A stretch of DNA of 64,000 nt, taken from NCBI RefSeq assembly GCF_914271435.1, contig NZ_CAJZAI010000006.1, forward strand, positions 248,001-312,000. The letters are read 5' to 3'. This DNA comes from Cupriavidus laharis (GTDB lineage Bacteria; Pseudomonadota; Gammaproteobacteria; Burkholderiales; Burkholderiaceae). The notes beneath the pieces were generated by a model. The model did not search any database. It was not told the origin of the DNA and saw only the letters and a list, made by a program, of their open reading frames with translations. Positions 51,358 through 60,870 of the stretch are shown here, piece by piece; within the stretch, counting starts at the first letter, position 1; the number at the start of each line of letters is the position of its first letter. The position numbers and the translations under genes are program-made.

Positions 51358-54300
51358 ATGACGCAGCATGCTGCGCGCCCCGCCGGCCGACGCTCGACGT
51401 CGTCCACCCGAGAAGTCCCCTCCCAGGCCTCAGGCCAGAGTGACGCAAACGGCGCCCCTACCCGCAAGACCGCTTCCAAGGCCACGGCCACCAAACGGAT
51501 TTCCAAAGCAAACCTGATGGTCGTGCCCACCAACGGCGCCGTGAATACCGGGTCCGCCCGCCGCTCCTCCACCGACAAGGACTTGCCGCTGCGCGAAGAC
51601 ATCCGCTTCCTGGGCCGCCTGCTGGGCGAATGCCTGCGCGAGCAGGAAGGCGATGCCGCCTTCGAGGTGGTCGAGACCATCCGCCAGACCGCCGTGCGTT
51701 TCCGCCGCGAGAACGACCGCGCCGCCGGCGCCGAACTGGACCGCCTGCTCAAGCGCCTGTCGCGCGACCAGACCAACCAGGTGGTGCGGGCGTTCAGCTA
51801 TTTCTCGCACCTGGCCAATATCGCCGAGGACCAGCATCACAACCGCCGCCGCCGCATCCACGCGCTGGCGGGGTCGCCGCCGCAGGCGGGCAGCCTGCAA
51901 CACGCGCTGGAGAAGATCGACGCTGCCGGCGTCACCGGCAAGCAGCTGCGCAAGTTCCTGGACGAGGCACTGATCGTGCCGGTGCTGACTGCGCACCCGA
52001 CCGAAGTCCAGCGCAAGAGCATCCTGGACGCCGAACGCGAGATCGCCCGCCTGCTGGCCGAGCGCGACCTGCCCATGACCGCTCGCGAGCGCGATCACAA
52101 CACCGCGCAGCTGCGCGCCAAGGTCACCACGCTGTGGCAGACCCGCATGCTGCGCGATTCGCGCCTGACGGTGGCGGACGAGATCGAAAACGCCCTGTCC
52201 TACTATCGCACGACCTTCCTGCACGGCATCCCGCAACTGATGAGCGAGCTGGAAGAGGATATCGCCGCGATCTTCCCGGCCTCGCGCAAGGCCAAGGGCA
52301 GTGCGGCCGAGCCGGCTCCGCTCGCGCCGTTCATGCAGATGGGTTCGTGGATCGGCGGCGACCGCGATGGCAATCCGAACGTGACGGCCGAAACGCTGGC
52401 GCATGCCGCGAGCCAGCAGTCGCAGATGATCCTGGGCTGGTACCTGGATGAAGTGCATGCGCTCGGCGCCGAGCTGTCGATGTCGACGCTGATGGTCGAC
52501 GCCAGCCCCGAACTGCTGGCGCTGGCCGAGGGCTCACCCGACCATTCCGCCCACCGCGCCGACGAGCCCTACCGCCGCGCGCTGATCGGGATCTACGCAC
52601 GCCTGGCCGCGACCAGCAAGGCGCTGACCGGCCATGCCGCGCCGCGCCACCCGGTGGCCGATGCCGAGCCGTACAGCAGTGCCGAAGCCTTCGCCGCCGA
52701 CGTGCAGGTAGTGATCGACTCGCTGCGCGCGCACCACGGCCGCGCGCTGGCCAGCACGCGCATCGATGCGCTCGTGCGTGCCATCGCCGTGTTTGGCTTC
52801 CACCTGGCATCGGTCGACATGCGCCAAGTGTCCGACGTGCACGAAGCCGTGGTGGCGGAGCTGTTCGCCGCCGCGGGCGTCGAGAAGGACTACGCCGCGC
52901 TGCCGGAATCGCGCAAGCTCGAACTGCTGCTGGCCGAGCTGCGCCAGCCGCGCCTGCTGACGCTGCCGTGGCATGAATACTCGGAACAGACCCGCAACGA
53001 GCTGGCCATCCTGGCGACCGCGCGCGAGCTGCGCGCGCGCTACGGTCAGCGCGTCGCGCGCAACTACATCATCTCGCACACGGAAACGCTGTCCGACCTG
53101 GTCGAGGTCATGCTGCTGCAGAAGGAATCCGGCATGCTGCAGGGCACGCTGGGCAGCAAGACCGACCCGGCCCGCATGGAGCTGATGGTCATTCCGCTGT
53201 TCGAGACCATCGAGGACTTGGAGAACGCCGCCGGCATCATGCAGTCGCTGCTGGACTTGCCCGGCTTCGATTCGGTGATCGAGCATCACGGTGTCGAGCA
53301 GGAGGTGATGCTGGGTTACTCGGATTCCAACAAGGACGGCGGCTTCCTGACCTCCAACTGGGAGCTGTACAAGGCCGAGCTGGCGCTGGTGCAGCTGTTC
53401 GAGCAGCGCAAGGTCAAGCTGCGCCTGTTCCACGGCCGCGGCGGCACGGTTGGCCGCGGCGGCGGCCCGACCTACCAGGCCATCCTGTCGCAGCCGCCGG
53501 GCACGGTGAACGGGCAGATCCGCCTGACCGAGCAGGGTGAGATCATCAACAGCAAGTTCGCCAACGCCGAGATCGGCCGGCGCAACCTTGAGACGGTGAT
53601 CGCCGCCACGCTGGAAGCCTCGCTGCTGCCGCAGCAGAACGCGCCGAAGGAGCTGAGCACGTACGAAGGCATCATGCAGCAGCTCTCGGACCGTGCGTTC
53701 AGCGCCTACCGCAACCTGGTGTACGAGACCCCGGGCTTCAAGGACTACTTCTTCGCCACCACGCCGATCATCGAGATCGCCGACCTGAACCTGGGTTCGC
53801 GTCCGGCCTCGCGCAAGCTGATGGACAAGAAGAACCGCCGCATCGAAGACCTGCGCGCGATTCCGTGGGGCTTCTCATGGGGCCAGTGCCGCCTGCTGCT
53901 GCCGGGCTGGTACGGCTTTGGCAGCGCGGTCAAGTCGCTGCTGGACACCGCGCCCGACGAAAAGGCACGCAAGGCCGCCGTGGCCATGCTGCGCAAGATG
54001 GTCAAGACCTGGCCGTTCTTCTCCACGCTGCTGTCCAATATGGACATGGTGATGGCCAAGACCGACCTGGCCGTGGCGTCGCGCTATGCACAGCTGTGTG
54101 AAGACGCGGCCCTGCGCAAGAGCGTGTTCACGCGCATCAGCAAGGAATGGCACCTGACCTGCGAAATGCTGGCGCTCGTCACCGGCCACCAGGAGCGGCT
54201 GGCCGACAACCCGCTGCTGGCACGCTCGATCAAGAACCGCTTTGCCTATCTGGACCCGCTCAACCACATGCAGGTGGAGCTGCTCAAGCGCTTCCGCTCG

Positions 54301-54387
54301 GGCAAGGACGGGGACGATATCCGCATTCGGCGAGGTATCCACCTGACCATCAATGGGGTGGCGGCGGGGTTGCGCAATACGGGTTGA
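51358..54387 (+). CDS. ppc: Phosphoenolpyruvate carboxylase
   Basis: A 1009-residue PEP carboxylase making oxaloacetate from PEP and bicarbonate. The catalytic His is in [32 protein letters not shown] follows, the [16 protein letters not shown] and [19 protein letters not shown] blocks are intact, and LGSRPASRK is present. The C terminus ends with the conserved [15 protein letters not shown] 51358 has a clear AGAGGAG ribosome-binding site seven bases upstream, so the longer frame from 51280 is rejected. A basic, Ser/Thr-rich N-terminal part of about 70 residues precedes the family domain and is probably unstructured. Confidence 0.96.
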   Translation: MTQHAARPAGRRSTSSTREVPSQASGQSDANGAPTRKTASKATATKRISKANLMVVPTNGAVNTGSARRSSTDKDLPLREDIRFLGRLLGECLREQEGDAAFEVVETIRQTAVRFRRENDRAAGAELDRLLKRLSRDQTNQVVRAFSYFSHLANIAEDQHHNRRRRIHALAGSPPQAGSLQHALEKIDAAGVTGKQLRKFLDEALIVPVLTAHPTEVQRKSILDAEREIARLLAERDLPMTARERDHNTAQLRAKVTTLWQTRMLRDSRLTVADEIENALSYYRTTFLHGIPQLMSELEEDIAAIFPASRKAKGSAAEPAPLAPFMQMGSWIGGDRDGNPNVTAETLAHAASQQSQMILGWYLDEVHALGAELSMSTLMVDASPELLALAEGSPDHSAHRADEPYRRALIGIYARLAATSKALTGHAAPRHPVADAEPYSSAEAFAADVQVVIDSLRAHHGRALASTRIDALVRAIAVFGFHLASVDMRQVSDVHEAVVAELFAAAGVEKDYAALPESRKLELLLAELRQPRLLTLPWHEYSEQTRNELAILATARELRARYGQRVARNYIISHTETLSDLVEVMLLQKESGMLQGTLGSKTDPARMELMVIPLFETIEDLENAAGIMQSLLDLPGFDSVIEHHGVEQEVMLGYSDSNKDGGFLTSNWELYKAELALVQLFEQRKVKLRLFHGRGGTVGRGGGPTYQAILSQPPGTVNGQIRLTEQGEIINSKFANAEIGRRNLETVIAATLEASLLPQQNAPKELSTYEGIMQQLSDRAFSAYRNLVYETPGFKDYFFATTPIIEIADLNLGSRPASRKLMDKKNRRIEDLRAIPWGFSWGQCRLLLPGWYGFGSAVKSLLDTAPDEKARKAAVAMLRKMVKTWPFFSTLLSNMDMVMAKTDLAVASRYAQLCEDAALRKSVFTRISKEWHLTCEMLALVTGHQERLADNPLLARSIKNRFAYLDPLNHMQVELLKRFRSGKDGDDIRIRRGIHLTINGVAAGLRNTG

Positions 54388-54421
54388 GTATCTCTCGCCA
54401 GCGTCACCTCACCGGTGGCGT

Positions 54422-54455
54422 GCTCCCCTCTCCCACGCCAGTGGGAGAGGGGAGC
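54422..54455. terminator. Perfect 15-bp hairpin after ppc
   Basis: GCTCCCCTCTCCCAC and its perfect complement surround the loop GCCA. It lies 35 bases after the ppc stop and before the convergent ferritin-like gene, so it may end both transcripts, although no T-run follows. A related stem (CTCTCCCGC-TT-GCGGGAGAG) is at 62639-62658, so it may be a repeat family rather than a gene-specific terminator. Confidence 0.55.
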
Positions 54456-54485
54456 AAACACACTGCAAGCGACGAGCACCGCCAC

Positions 54486-55112
54486 TCAGCCCACAAACGC
54501 CCCCGGCACCGGATCTTCCCCCAGCGCATGCAGCAGCACCGCCCAGTGCATGGCCTCGTCGCCGAGGATGCTGCCCGCCGCCTTGGTCAGATCCCGGTTA
54601 TAGAAATTCGGCAGCACGCCGAGGTAGGCCGCAGTGGCCCCCTTCTCCAGCCCCGCGGCGAAGCGCAGCACGTCCGCCTGCGTCTTGAGCTGGCCGGTCG
54701 GGAACGAATACTCCGACGGCTTCTTCGCCATCACCGGCGAACCTCCCAGCTTCGATACCGTGCCGGCCAGCACCTGCGCATGGGCCTTGTGGTGGCCCTG
54801 GAACTTCACCGCCGTATCGAGCACGGGCTTCTGCAGCAGCCCGCTTTCCGCCCCGACCTGGTAGGCCGCGATGGCCTGGTACTCCAGGCCGAGTGCGACG
54901 TTGAGGATATTGATGTCGTCCTTCGTGCTGCCTGACTGCGTCTGCGCCCAGGCCGGCATCGACTCGCCCAGGCTCAGCACGGCCAGCGAACCGAGCGCGA
55001 ACAGGCCCGGCACCTTGAGCAGTCCGCGCCGGCGCTCGTCGGGCAAGGTGATGATGGAATCGTCCGCGGGTTGAACCAGCCGGCGGGCCGGCGTCGTGGG
55101 CATGCGTTCCAT
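54486..55112 (-). CDS. Exported ferritin-like domain protein
   Basis: A 208-residue protein. The N-terminal part (RRRGLLKVPGLFALGSLAVLSLG up to SMPAWA) looks like a twin-arginine signal followed by a helical ferritin-like domain. LGLEYQAIAAYQVGAESGLL, FQGHHKAHAQVLAGTV and ILGDEAMHWAVLLHALGEDP carry Glu and His residues in the pattern of a four-helix di-iron bundle. The family (Ferritin_2-like) has no fixed function; stress defence is often proposed. ATG 55112 has an AGGAG box six bases upstream, so the longer frame to 55205 is rejected. It is divergent from an ECF sigma gene, which may control it. Confidence 0.8.
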   Translation of the reverse strand: MERMPTTPARRLVQPADDSIITLPDERRRGLLKVPGLFALGSLAVLSLGESMPAWAQTQSGSTKDDINILNVALGLEYQAIAAYQVGAESGLLQKPVLDTAVKFQGHHKAHAQVLAGTVSKLGGSPVMAKKPSEYSFPTGQLKTQADVLRFAAGLEKGATAAYLGVLPNFYNRDLTKAAGSILGDEAMHWAVLLHALGEDPVPGAFVG

Positions 55113-55245
55113 GGCGTTCTCCTGTGAGGAATCAAGGGACAGCGTCCGTTGTGCGGATCGCCTGATCCTTTTACGCACGCACCGGGCATTCGGATGCAGC
55201 AGCACTGCCTATAATCGGGCAGAGCCTCCCGCCAGGAACCGCCGC

Positions 55246-55845
55246 GTGCCCCCTTCCCCTGAACCGTCCTTTGCCCCGTCGGCCGACAACGACCGGCAGG
55301 CGGCGTGGCTGCAGGCGGTGGCGCTGGGCGATCGTCAAGCGTTGCGCACGCTCTACGAGCAAACTTCGGCGAAACTGTTCGGCCTTGCGCTGCGTATTAC
55401 TGGCAGGCGTGACTGGGCGGAGGATGTCGTGCAGGAAAGCTTTGTCAGCATCTGGCACCACGCCGGCGACTACCGGCCTCACCTGGCCGCGCCGATGACC
55501 TGGATGGCCACCATCGTTCGCAACCGCGCGCTGGACTGCCTGCGCCGCGCGGCCACCGCGCGCCTGCCCCAGACGGTGGAACTCGATGAAGAACTGGGCG
55601 AATGGCTGGCCGATGATGCCGCCGGCCCCGCGGAACTCGCGCTGGCCAGCCAGCAGGCGCGCGCGCTGAACCGTTGCCTGCAGCGCCTGGAACAGGCGCA
55701 GCGCCAAGCCATCGTGCTGGCCTACCTGCACGACCTCAGCCATGCAGAACTGGCGCAGCGGCTGCGCATGCCCCTTGGGACCGTCAAATCCTGGATCCGC
55801 CGCGGCCTGGAGCGCCTGCGCACCTGCCTGGAGGGTGCACCATGA
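55246..55845 (+). CDS. ECF-type RNA polymerase sigma factor (SigK-like)
   Basis: A 199-residue sigma factor. Region 2 is in [20 protein letters not shown] with [15 protein letters not shown], which recognises the -10 element. Region 4 is [20 protein letters not shown], then [20 protein letters not shown], the HTH for the -35. The start GTG 55246 follows an AGGA box and precedes the conserved part; the upstream frame to 55096 lies within the divergent promoter region and is not used. The anti-sigma gene overlaps its stop. The signal it answers is unknown. It probably activates its own operon and perhaps the divergent ferritin-like gene. Confidence 0.9.
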   Translation: MPPSPEPSFAPSADNDRQAAWLQAVALGDRQALRTLYEQTSAKLFGLALRITGRRDWAEDVVQESFVSIWHHAGDYRPHLAAPMTWMATIVRNRALDCLRRAATARLPQTVELDEELGEWLADDAAGPAELALASQQARALNRCLQRLEQAQRQAIVLAYLHDLSHAELAQRLRMPLGTVKSWIRRGLERLRTCLEGAP

Positions 55846-56564
55846 GGCTGACCCGGCACCCAGGCCTGCTCGACCGCATGGCCGCCCAGTATGCGCTGGG
55901 CGTGCTGCGCGGCGGCGCGCGGCGCCGGATGGAGCAGCTTGCGCGCGAGGAACCGGCGGTACGCGCGGCAATCGGCCACTGGCAGGTAAGGCTGTCCGGC
56001 ATGGCCGAACTGCAGCCGGCCGCCGAACCGGTGGAGGCGGTCTGGTGTGGCATCGAGCAGCGGCTCGGCTGGAAGCCCGCGCCATCGGCCGAGACGCCGG
56101 CGCTGTCGTGGTGGCAGAGGTTGTGGGCGGCCCCGGCATTCTTGCGCGGTGCGGCAGTGGCGATGACCGTAGTCGCCGTGCTGGCGGTGGGGGTTGGCTG
56201 GCAGATGGGGCAGCGCCAGCCGGCCGAAGCCGCCGTGATCGCCGTGCTGAACAATGCACAATCCCAGCCGGCATTGCTCGTGTCCTGGGATGCCGGCGCG
56301 CGCCAGTTGCTGGTGCGAAGAATCGACGACATGATGCTGCCCGGCCAGCAGGTGCTGCAATTGTGGGCACTGCCGGAGGGCGGGAAGCCGCAGTCACTCG
56401 GCGTGATCGGCCGCGAGCGCACGGCGCGGTTGGCGCTGGCGCAGCTTCCCGCGACCGTCCCGGCCCTTGCCGTCAGCGTGGAACCGCCGGGCGGATCGCC
56501 CAACCCGGACGGGCCGAGCGGCCCCGTGGTATTCAAGGGACCGCTGATCCACTCCCCGCTCTGA
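55842..56564 (+). CDS. Anti-sigma factor (RskA type)
   Basis: A 240-residue anti-sigma-K-like protein. The N-terminal cytoplasmic part ([37 protein letters not shown]) binds the sigma factor. One transmembrane helix ([19 protein letters not shown], about residues 105-123) follows, and the C-terminal domain ([20 protein letters not shown] and on, with FKGPLI at the end) is periplasmic. ATG 55842 overlaps the sigma stop by 4 bases. The pair forms a membrane-signalling unit for the ECF sigma factor. Confidence 0.88.
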   Translation: MRLTRHPGLLDRMAAQYALGVLRGGARRRMEQLAREEPAVRAAIGHWQVRLSGMAELQPAAEPVEAVWCGIEQRLGWKPAPSAETPALSWWQRLWAAPAFLRGAAVAMTVVAVLAVGVGWQMGQRQPAEAAVIAVLNNAQSQPALLVSWDAGARQLLVRRIDDMMLPGQQVLQLWALPEGGKPQSLGVIGRERTARLALAQLPATVPALAVSVEPPGGSPNPDGPSGPVVFKGPLIHSPL

Positions 56565-56704
56565 GGCGCCCTTACCCCGGCCCGGCAACCGCCGCCGCGG
56601 GCCGCGCGGGCGATATAATCCCTGTTTCCCCGAAATCCGCTCGCGCCCGCCCCCGCATGGTCATGCACCGGCCGCACGCCGCGCGAGCCACAGCCCTGAC
56701 GTCC

Positions 56705-58123
56705 ATGACGACCTCCCAACTTGCCAAGAAAGGCGAAGCCTGGTCCGCCCGCTTCTCCGAACCGATGTCTGACCTGGTGAAGCGCTACACCGCCTCGGTG
56801 TTCTTCGACAAGCGCCTGGCCCTGTTCGACATCCAGGGTTCGCTGGCCCATGCAGCCATGCTGGCCAAGCAAGGCATCATCGCCGAGGCCGACCGCGCCG
56901 AGATCGCGCGCGGCATGGCACAGATCCAGGGCGAGATCGAGGCCGGCAGCTTCGAGTGGAAGCTGGACCTGGAAGACGTTCACCTGAACATCGAAGCGCG
57001 CCTGACCGCGCTGGTCGGCGATGCCGGCAAGCGCCTGCACACCGGCCGTTCGCGCAATGACCAGGTAGCCACCGACATCCGCCTGTGGCTGCGCAGCGAG
57101 ATCGACAACATCGTCGCGCTGCTCGGCGCGCTGCGCGTGTCGCTGCTGGACCTGGCCGACAAGAACGCCGACACCATCCTGCCGGGCTTCACGCACCTGC
57201 AGGTGGCGCAGCCGGTGACCTTCGGCCACCACCTGCTGGCCTACGTGGAAATGTTCACGCGCGATGCCGAGCGCATGGCCGATTGCCGCAAGCGCGTCAA
57301 CCGCCTGCCGCTGGGCGCCGCCGCGCTGGCCGGCACGAGCTACCCGATCGACCGCGAATTCGTCGCGCAGCAGCTGGGCTTTGACGGCGTCTGCCGCAAT
57401 TCGCTGGACGCCGTGTCGGACCGCGACTTCGCCATCGAATTCTGCGCGGCCGCCGCGCTGGTCATGACGCACGTGTCGCGCTTCTCGGAAGAGCTGGTGC
57501 TGTGGATGAGCCCGCGCGTCGGCTTCATCGACATCGCCGACCGCTTCTGCACCGGCAGCTCGATCATGCCGCAGAAGAAGAACCCCGACGTGCCCGAACT
57601 GGCGCGTGGCAAGACCGGCCGCGTCAATGGCCACCTGATCGGCCTGCTGACGCTGATGAAGGGCCAGCCGCTCGCGTACAACAAGGACAACCAGGAAGAC
57701 AAGGAGCCGCTGTTCGATACGGTCGATACCGTGGTCGACACGCTGCGCATCTTCGCCGACATGGTGCCGGGCATCACCGTCAAGCCGGAAGCAATGCGTG
57801 CCGCCGCGCTGCAGGGCTATGCCACCGCCACCGACCTGGCCGACTACCTCGTCAAGAAGGGCCTGCCGTTCCGCGACGCACATGAGGCCGTGGCCCACGC
57901 CGTGCGCGCCTGCGACAGCCGCCAGTGCGACCTGGCCGACCTGAGCGTGGCCGAGCTGCGCGAAGTGTCCGGCCTGGGCGGCAAGGCCGCACTGATCGGC
58001 GACGACGTGCATGGCGTGCTGACGCTCGAAGGCTCGGTCGCCGCGCGCAACCATATCGGCGGCACTGCGCCGGATCAGGTGCGCGCAGCCATTGCCGCGG
58101 CACGCGGGGCACTCGGCAACTGA
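56705..58123 (+). CDS. argH: Argininosuccinate lyase
   Basis: ArgH, 472 residues, splits argininosuccinate into arginine and fumarate. [17 protein letters not shown] and the signature [20 protein letters not shown] are both complete, with the catalytic Ser region and Lys of the family. [17 protein letters not shown] contains the conserved His. It is a homotetramer in the aspartase/fumarase superfamily. ATG 56705 precedes the conserved [10 protein letters not shown]; the longer upstream frame reads through the anti-sigma gene. A strong terminator follows. Confidence 0.95.
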   Translation: MTTSQLAKKGEAWSARFSEPMSDLVKRYTASVFFDKRLALFDIQGSLAHAAMLAKQGIIAEADRAEIARGMAQIQGEIEAGSFEWKLDLEDVHLNIEARLTALVGDAGKRLHTGRSRNDQVATDIRLWLRSEIDNIVALLGALRVSLLDLADKNADTILPGFTHLQVAQPVTFGHHLLAYVEMFTRDAERMADCRKRVNRLPLGAAALAGTSYPIDREFVAQQLGFDGVCRNSLDAVSDRDFAIEFCAAAALVMTHVSRFSEELVLWMSPRVGFIDIADRFCTGSSIMPQKKNPDVPELARGKTGRVNGHLIGLLTLMKGQPLAYNKDNQEDKEPLFDTVDTVVDTLRIFADMVPGITVKPEAMRAAALQGYATATDLADYLVKKGLPFRDAHEAVAHAVRACDSRQCDLADLSVAELREVSGLGGKAALIGDDVHGVLTLEGSVAARNHIGGTAPDQVRAAIAAARGALGN

Positions 58124-58173
58124 TCTGGCGCCAGGGCCAGGCCCATACCGCCGACGCTGCGACAGCAGAACCC

Positions 58174-58204
58174 AAACGGGGAGAGCACTGGCTCTCCCCG
58201 TTTT
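58174..58204 (+). terminator. Rho-independent terminator after argH
   Basis: AAACGGGGAGAG and CTCTCCCCGTTTT form a strong stem with a short CACTGG loop followed by a T-run (TTTTGCTT). It is about 50 bases after the argH stop. Confidence 0.85.
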
Positions 58205-58287
58205 GCTTGTCCTTGTCCCGCCGGAAATCGCAGAGATCGGAAATTTGTGCACCACATCGGTGCTGCCGCATCGATAAATGTGACTTA

Positions 58288-58304
58288 CTGGGGAATTACC
58301 CTAG
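58288..58304. promoter_or_regulatory. Imperfect palindrome upstream of the TRAP genes
   Basis: CTGGGGAATTACCCTAG is a near-palindrome of 17 bases, 67 bases before the dctQ start. It could be an operator for a transcription regulator. No -10/-35 pair was convincing around it. Confidence 0.3.
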
Positions 58305-58370
58305 CGATAGTGCTGAATGAACACCGTAGACTATTGCGCCACCCCTGTATCCGAAAACTAGGACGATCAC

Positions 58371-58973
58371 ATGTCTTTCCTCATGAGGCTGTCACGGCTT
58401 ATCGACGCCGTGAATGCGTTCATCGGGCAGTGGGCGAAATGGCTGATCCTGCTGGCCGTACTGGTCTGCGCAGGCAACGCCATCGTCCGCTACTCATTCA
58501 GCATCAGTTCCAATGCCTGGCTTGAATTGCAGTGGTATATGTTCGCCGCGGTGTTCCTGCTTGGCGCGCCCTACACGCTGCGCCGCGACGAGCATGTGCG
58601 CATCGACGTCATTGCCGGCCGGCTCTCCGAGCGCACACAAGTCTGGATCGACATCTTCGGCATCCTGTTCTTCCTGCTGCCGATCAGCGCTGTCATTCTC
58701 TGGCTCTCCGTCCCGTATTTCTGGCTCTCCTACGCCGGCCATGAGATGTCCGGCAATGCCGGCGGCCTGATTCGCTGGCCCGCCAAGTTCCTGATCGTGG
58801 CCGGTTTTTTCCTGATCATCCTGCAGGGGCTCTCGGAACTCATCAAGCGCTTTGCCTACCTGAAGGGCGAGCTGCCCTTCTCCGCGTTCCGCAAGCACGG
58901 GCACGAGGACGTGGAGGAAGAAGTGGCGGCCATTGTGCAGGCCACCAAGTCCGGTCCGACAACAAAACAATAA
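58371..58973 (+). CDS. dctQ: TRAP transporter small permease
   Basis: A 200-residue DctQ protein with four transmembrane helices (WLILLAVLVCAGNAIVRYSF, YMFAAVFLLGAPYTL, IFGILFFLLPISAVILWLSV and IVAGFFLIILQGLSELI). The motif RRDEHVRIDVIAGRLS in the cytoplasmic loop is typical of the family. It forms a secondary transporter with DctM. ATG 58371 has an AGGA box. The C-terminal tail is acidic. The next gene follows 12 bases later. No extracytoplasmic binding protein gene is visible in the window next to it. Confidence 0.92.
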   Translation: MSFLMRLSRLIDAVNAFIGQWAKWLILLAVLVCAGNAIVRYSFSISSNAWLELQWYMFAAVFLLGAPYTLRRDEHVRIDVIAGRLSERTQVWIDIFGILFFLLPISAVILWLSVPYFWLSYAGHEMSGNAGGLIRWPAKFLIVAGFFLIILQGLSELIKRFAYLKGELPFSAFRKHGHEDVEEEVAAIVQATKSGPTTKQ

Positions 58974-58985
58974 GGGGCGCGCAAA

Positions 58986-60671
58986 ATGACGCAATTCCTG
59001 GTTGCGAACATGGCGCCAATCATGTTCGCCTCTCTCGTTGTCTTCCTGCTGTCGGGCTTTCCGATCGCCTTCGCGCTGGCGGCAAACGGGCTGTTGTTTG
59101 CCTTTGTCGGCATCGAGCTTGGCCTGCTTCCTCCCGAACTACTGCAGGCGCTCCCAAGCCGCCTGTTCGGCATCATCGAGAACGACACCCTGCTGGCCAT
59201 CCCGTTCTTCACGTTCATGGGGCTGATACTGGAGCGCTCGGGCATGGCTGAAGACCTGCTCGACACTATCGGGCAGCTGTTCGGCCCGATCCGCGGCGGT
59301 CTGGCCTATGCGGTGATCTTTGTCGGCGCCCTGCTGGCGGCTACCACGGGCGTAGTGGCTGCGTCGGTCATTTCGATGGGCCTGATTTCGCTGCCGCTGA
59401 TGCTGAAGTACAAGTACGACAAGCGGCTGGCTTCGGGCGTGATCGCAGCCTCCGGCACGCTTGCCCAGATCATCCCGCCGTCGCTGGTGCTGATCGTGCT
59501 GGCCGACCAGCTCGGACGCTCGGTGGGCGACATGTACAAGGGTGCGTTCCTGCCCGGCCTGATCCTGACCGGCATGTACATGGGCTATGTATTGCTGCTG
59601 ACCGTGATCAAGCCTGCGGCCGCGCCCGCCCTGCCGCCGGAAGCCCGCGTCTTCCGCGAGCCGAGCGGCAAGAGCGGTGCCGCATCGGTCCTGGTGCTGA
59701 CCGCGCTGTCCGTGGCCGTAGGCGTGCTGGCGGACAAGTTCTACAAGCCCGAGGCACCGCTCGATGAACGCCTGGTGATTTCGGTCGGCGCGGCCATCGC
59801 GTTTGCCTTCGTGGTGGCGGTCATCAACCGGACGCTCAAGCTTGGCCTGCTGTCGACGATGGCCGAGAAGGTGACCTTCGTGCTGATCCCGCCGCTGGCC
59901 CTGATCTTCCTGGTGCTCGGCACGATCTTCATCGGCGTGGCCACCCCCACTGAAGGTGGCGGCATGGGCGCGCTGGGCGCCCTGGTGCTGGCGCTGATCA
60001 AGCGTCGCCTGAACCTGGACCTGACCAAGCAGGCAATGGAATCCACGCTGAAGCTCTCGGCGTTCGTGATCTTCATCCTGATCGGCGCGCGCGTGTTCTC
60101 CCTGACCTTCTATGGCGTGGACGGCCATATCTGGGTGGAACACCTGCTGACCGCCCTGCCCGGCGGACAGACCGGCTTCCTGATCGCAGTGAACCTGCTG
60201 TTCTTCCTGCTGGCGTTCTTCCTGGATTTCTTCGAGCTTGCGTTCATCCTTGTGCCGCTGGTCGGCCCGGTGGCGGACAAGCTAGGCATCGACCTGATCT
60301 GGTTCGGGGTACTGCTGGCCGTCAACATGCAGACGTCGTTCATGCATCCGCCGTTCGGCTTCTCGCTGTTCTACCTGCGCTCGGTCGCCCCGCGCGAGGT
60401 CAAGACCTCCGACATCTACTGGGGCTCCGTGCCGTTTGTGCTCATCCAGCTGATCATGGTCGCCCTGATCATTGTCTTCCCCGGCGTCGTCAGCACAGGC
60501 ACGGGCAAGGTACAGGACCGCCACGCGACGCGCGACCTGTCCATCGACCTGCAGCAGGAGCGGCCGGCGGCAAGCGCGCCCCCGTCGGGCGGCGCAACGC
60601 TGGAGTTGCCCACGACGCCGGCCGACAGCGAACCCGCCGCACCGACGTTCGAGTTCGAGAAGAAGAAGTAA
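58986..60671 (+). CDS. dctM: TRAP transporter large permease
   Basis: A 561-residue DctM with 12 or more membrane segments. PFFTFMGLILERSGMAEDLL, the ATTGVVAASVISMGLISLP and AASGTLAQIIPPSLVLIVLAD blocks and TPTEGGGMGALGALV are all hallmarks. A hydrophilic tail of about 70 residues after the last helix (from about 495) is longer than in most DctM proteins. It takes up a carboxylate-type solute with a sodium or proton gradient. It needs a DctP-type binding protein, which is not next to it here. A terminator follows. Confidence 0.93.
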   Translation: MTQFLVANMAPIMFASLVVFLLSGFPIAFALAANGLLFAFVGIELGLLPPELLQALPSRLFGIIENDTLLAIPFFTFMGLILERSGMAEDLLDTIGQLFGPIRGGLAYAVIFVGALLAATTGVVAASVISMGLISLPLMLKYKYDKRLASGVIAASGTLAQIIPPSLVLIVLADQLGRSVGDMYKGAFLPGLILTGMYMGYVLLLTVIKPAAAPALPPEARVFREPSGKSGAASVLVLTALSVAVGVLADKFYKPEAPLDERLVISVGAAIAFAFVVAVINRTLKLGLLSTMAEKVTFVLIPPLALIFLVLGTIFIGVATPTEGGGMGALGALVLALIKRRLNLDLTKQAMESTLKLSAFVIFILIGARVFSLTFYGVDGHIWVEHLLTALPGGQTGFLIAVNLLFFLLAFFLDFFELAFILVPLVGPVADKLGIDLIWFGVLLAVNMQTSFMHPPFGFSLFYLRSVAPREVKTSDIYWGSVPFVLIQLIMVALIIVFPGVVSTGTGKVQDRHATRDLSIDLQQERPAASAPPSGGATLELPTTPADSEPAAPTFEFEKKK

Positions 60672-60694
60672 TCCCCGGACCCGGGGCGAGCAGC

Positions 60695-60726
60695 AAAGGC
60701 CCCGCCTGGTGCGGGGCCTTTTCTTT
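60695..60726 (+). terminator. Rho-independent terminator after dctM
   Basis: AAAGGCCCCGC and GCGGGGCCTTTT form a strong stem around CTGGT, then a T-rich tail (TTTTCTTTT). It lies 24 bases after the dctM stop. Confidence 0.88.
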
Positions 60727-60870
60727 TCCTTGCCTGGCAGCCGGATTACGGGAATTCCACATCCCGCTGACCTGCGGTGGCAGCCCTGATTTCTGGCGCC
60801 GGCCGGGTGATTTGCTATCCTCAGCTTATCCCCGCCCTGCAGCGGGGACGACCGAGCGAAAGGGGGCAAC

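Noticed and set aside
55171..56397. A 408-codon open frame on the minus strand over the sigma and anti-sigma genes
   Set aside because: Low-complexity Arg/Ala/Pro-rich translation and antisense to a complete sigma/anti-sigma pair.
55784..58255. An 823-codon open frame on the minus strand over argH and the anti-sigma gene
   Set aside because: It is antisense to argH and has no domain pattern; it results from the third-position G+C bias.
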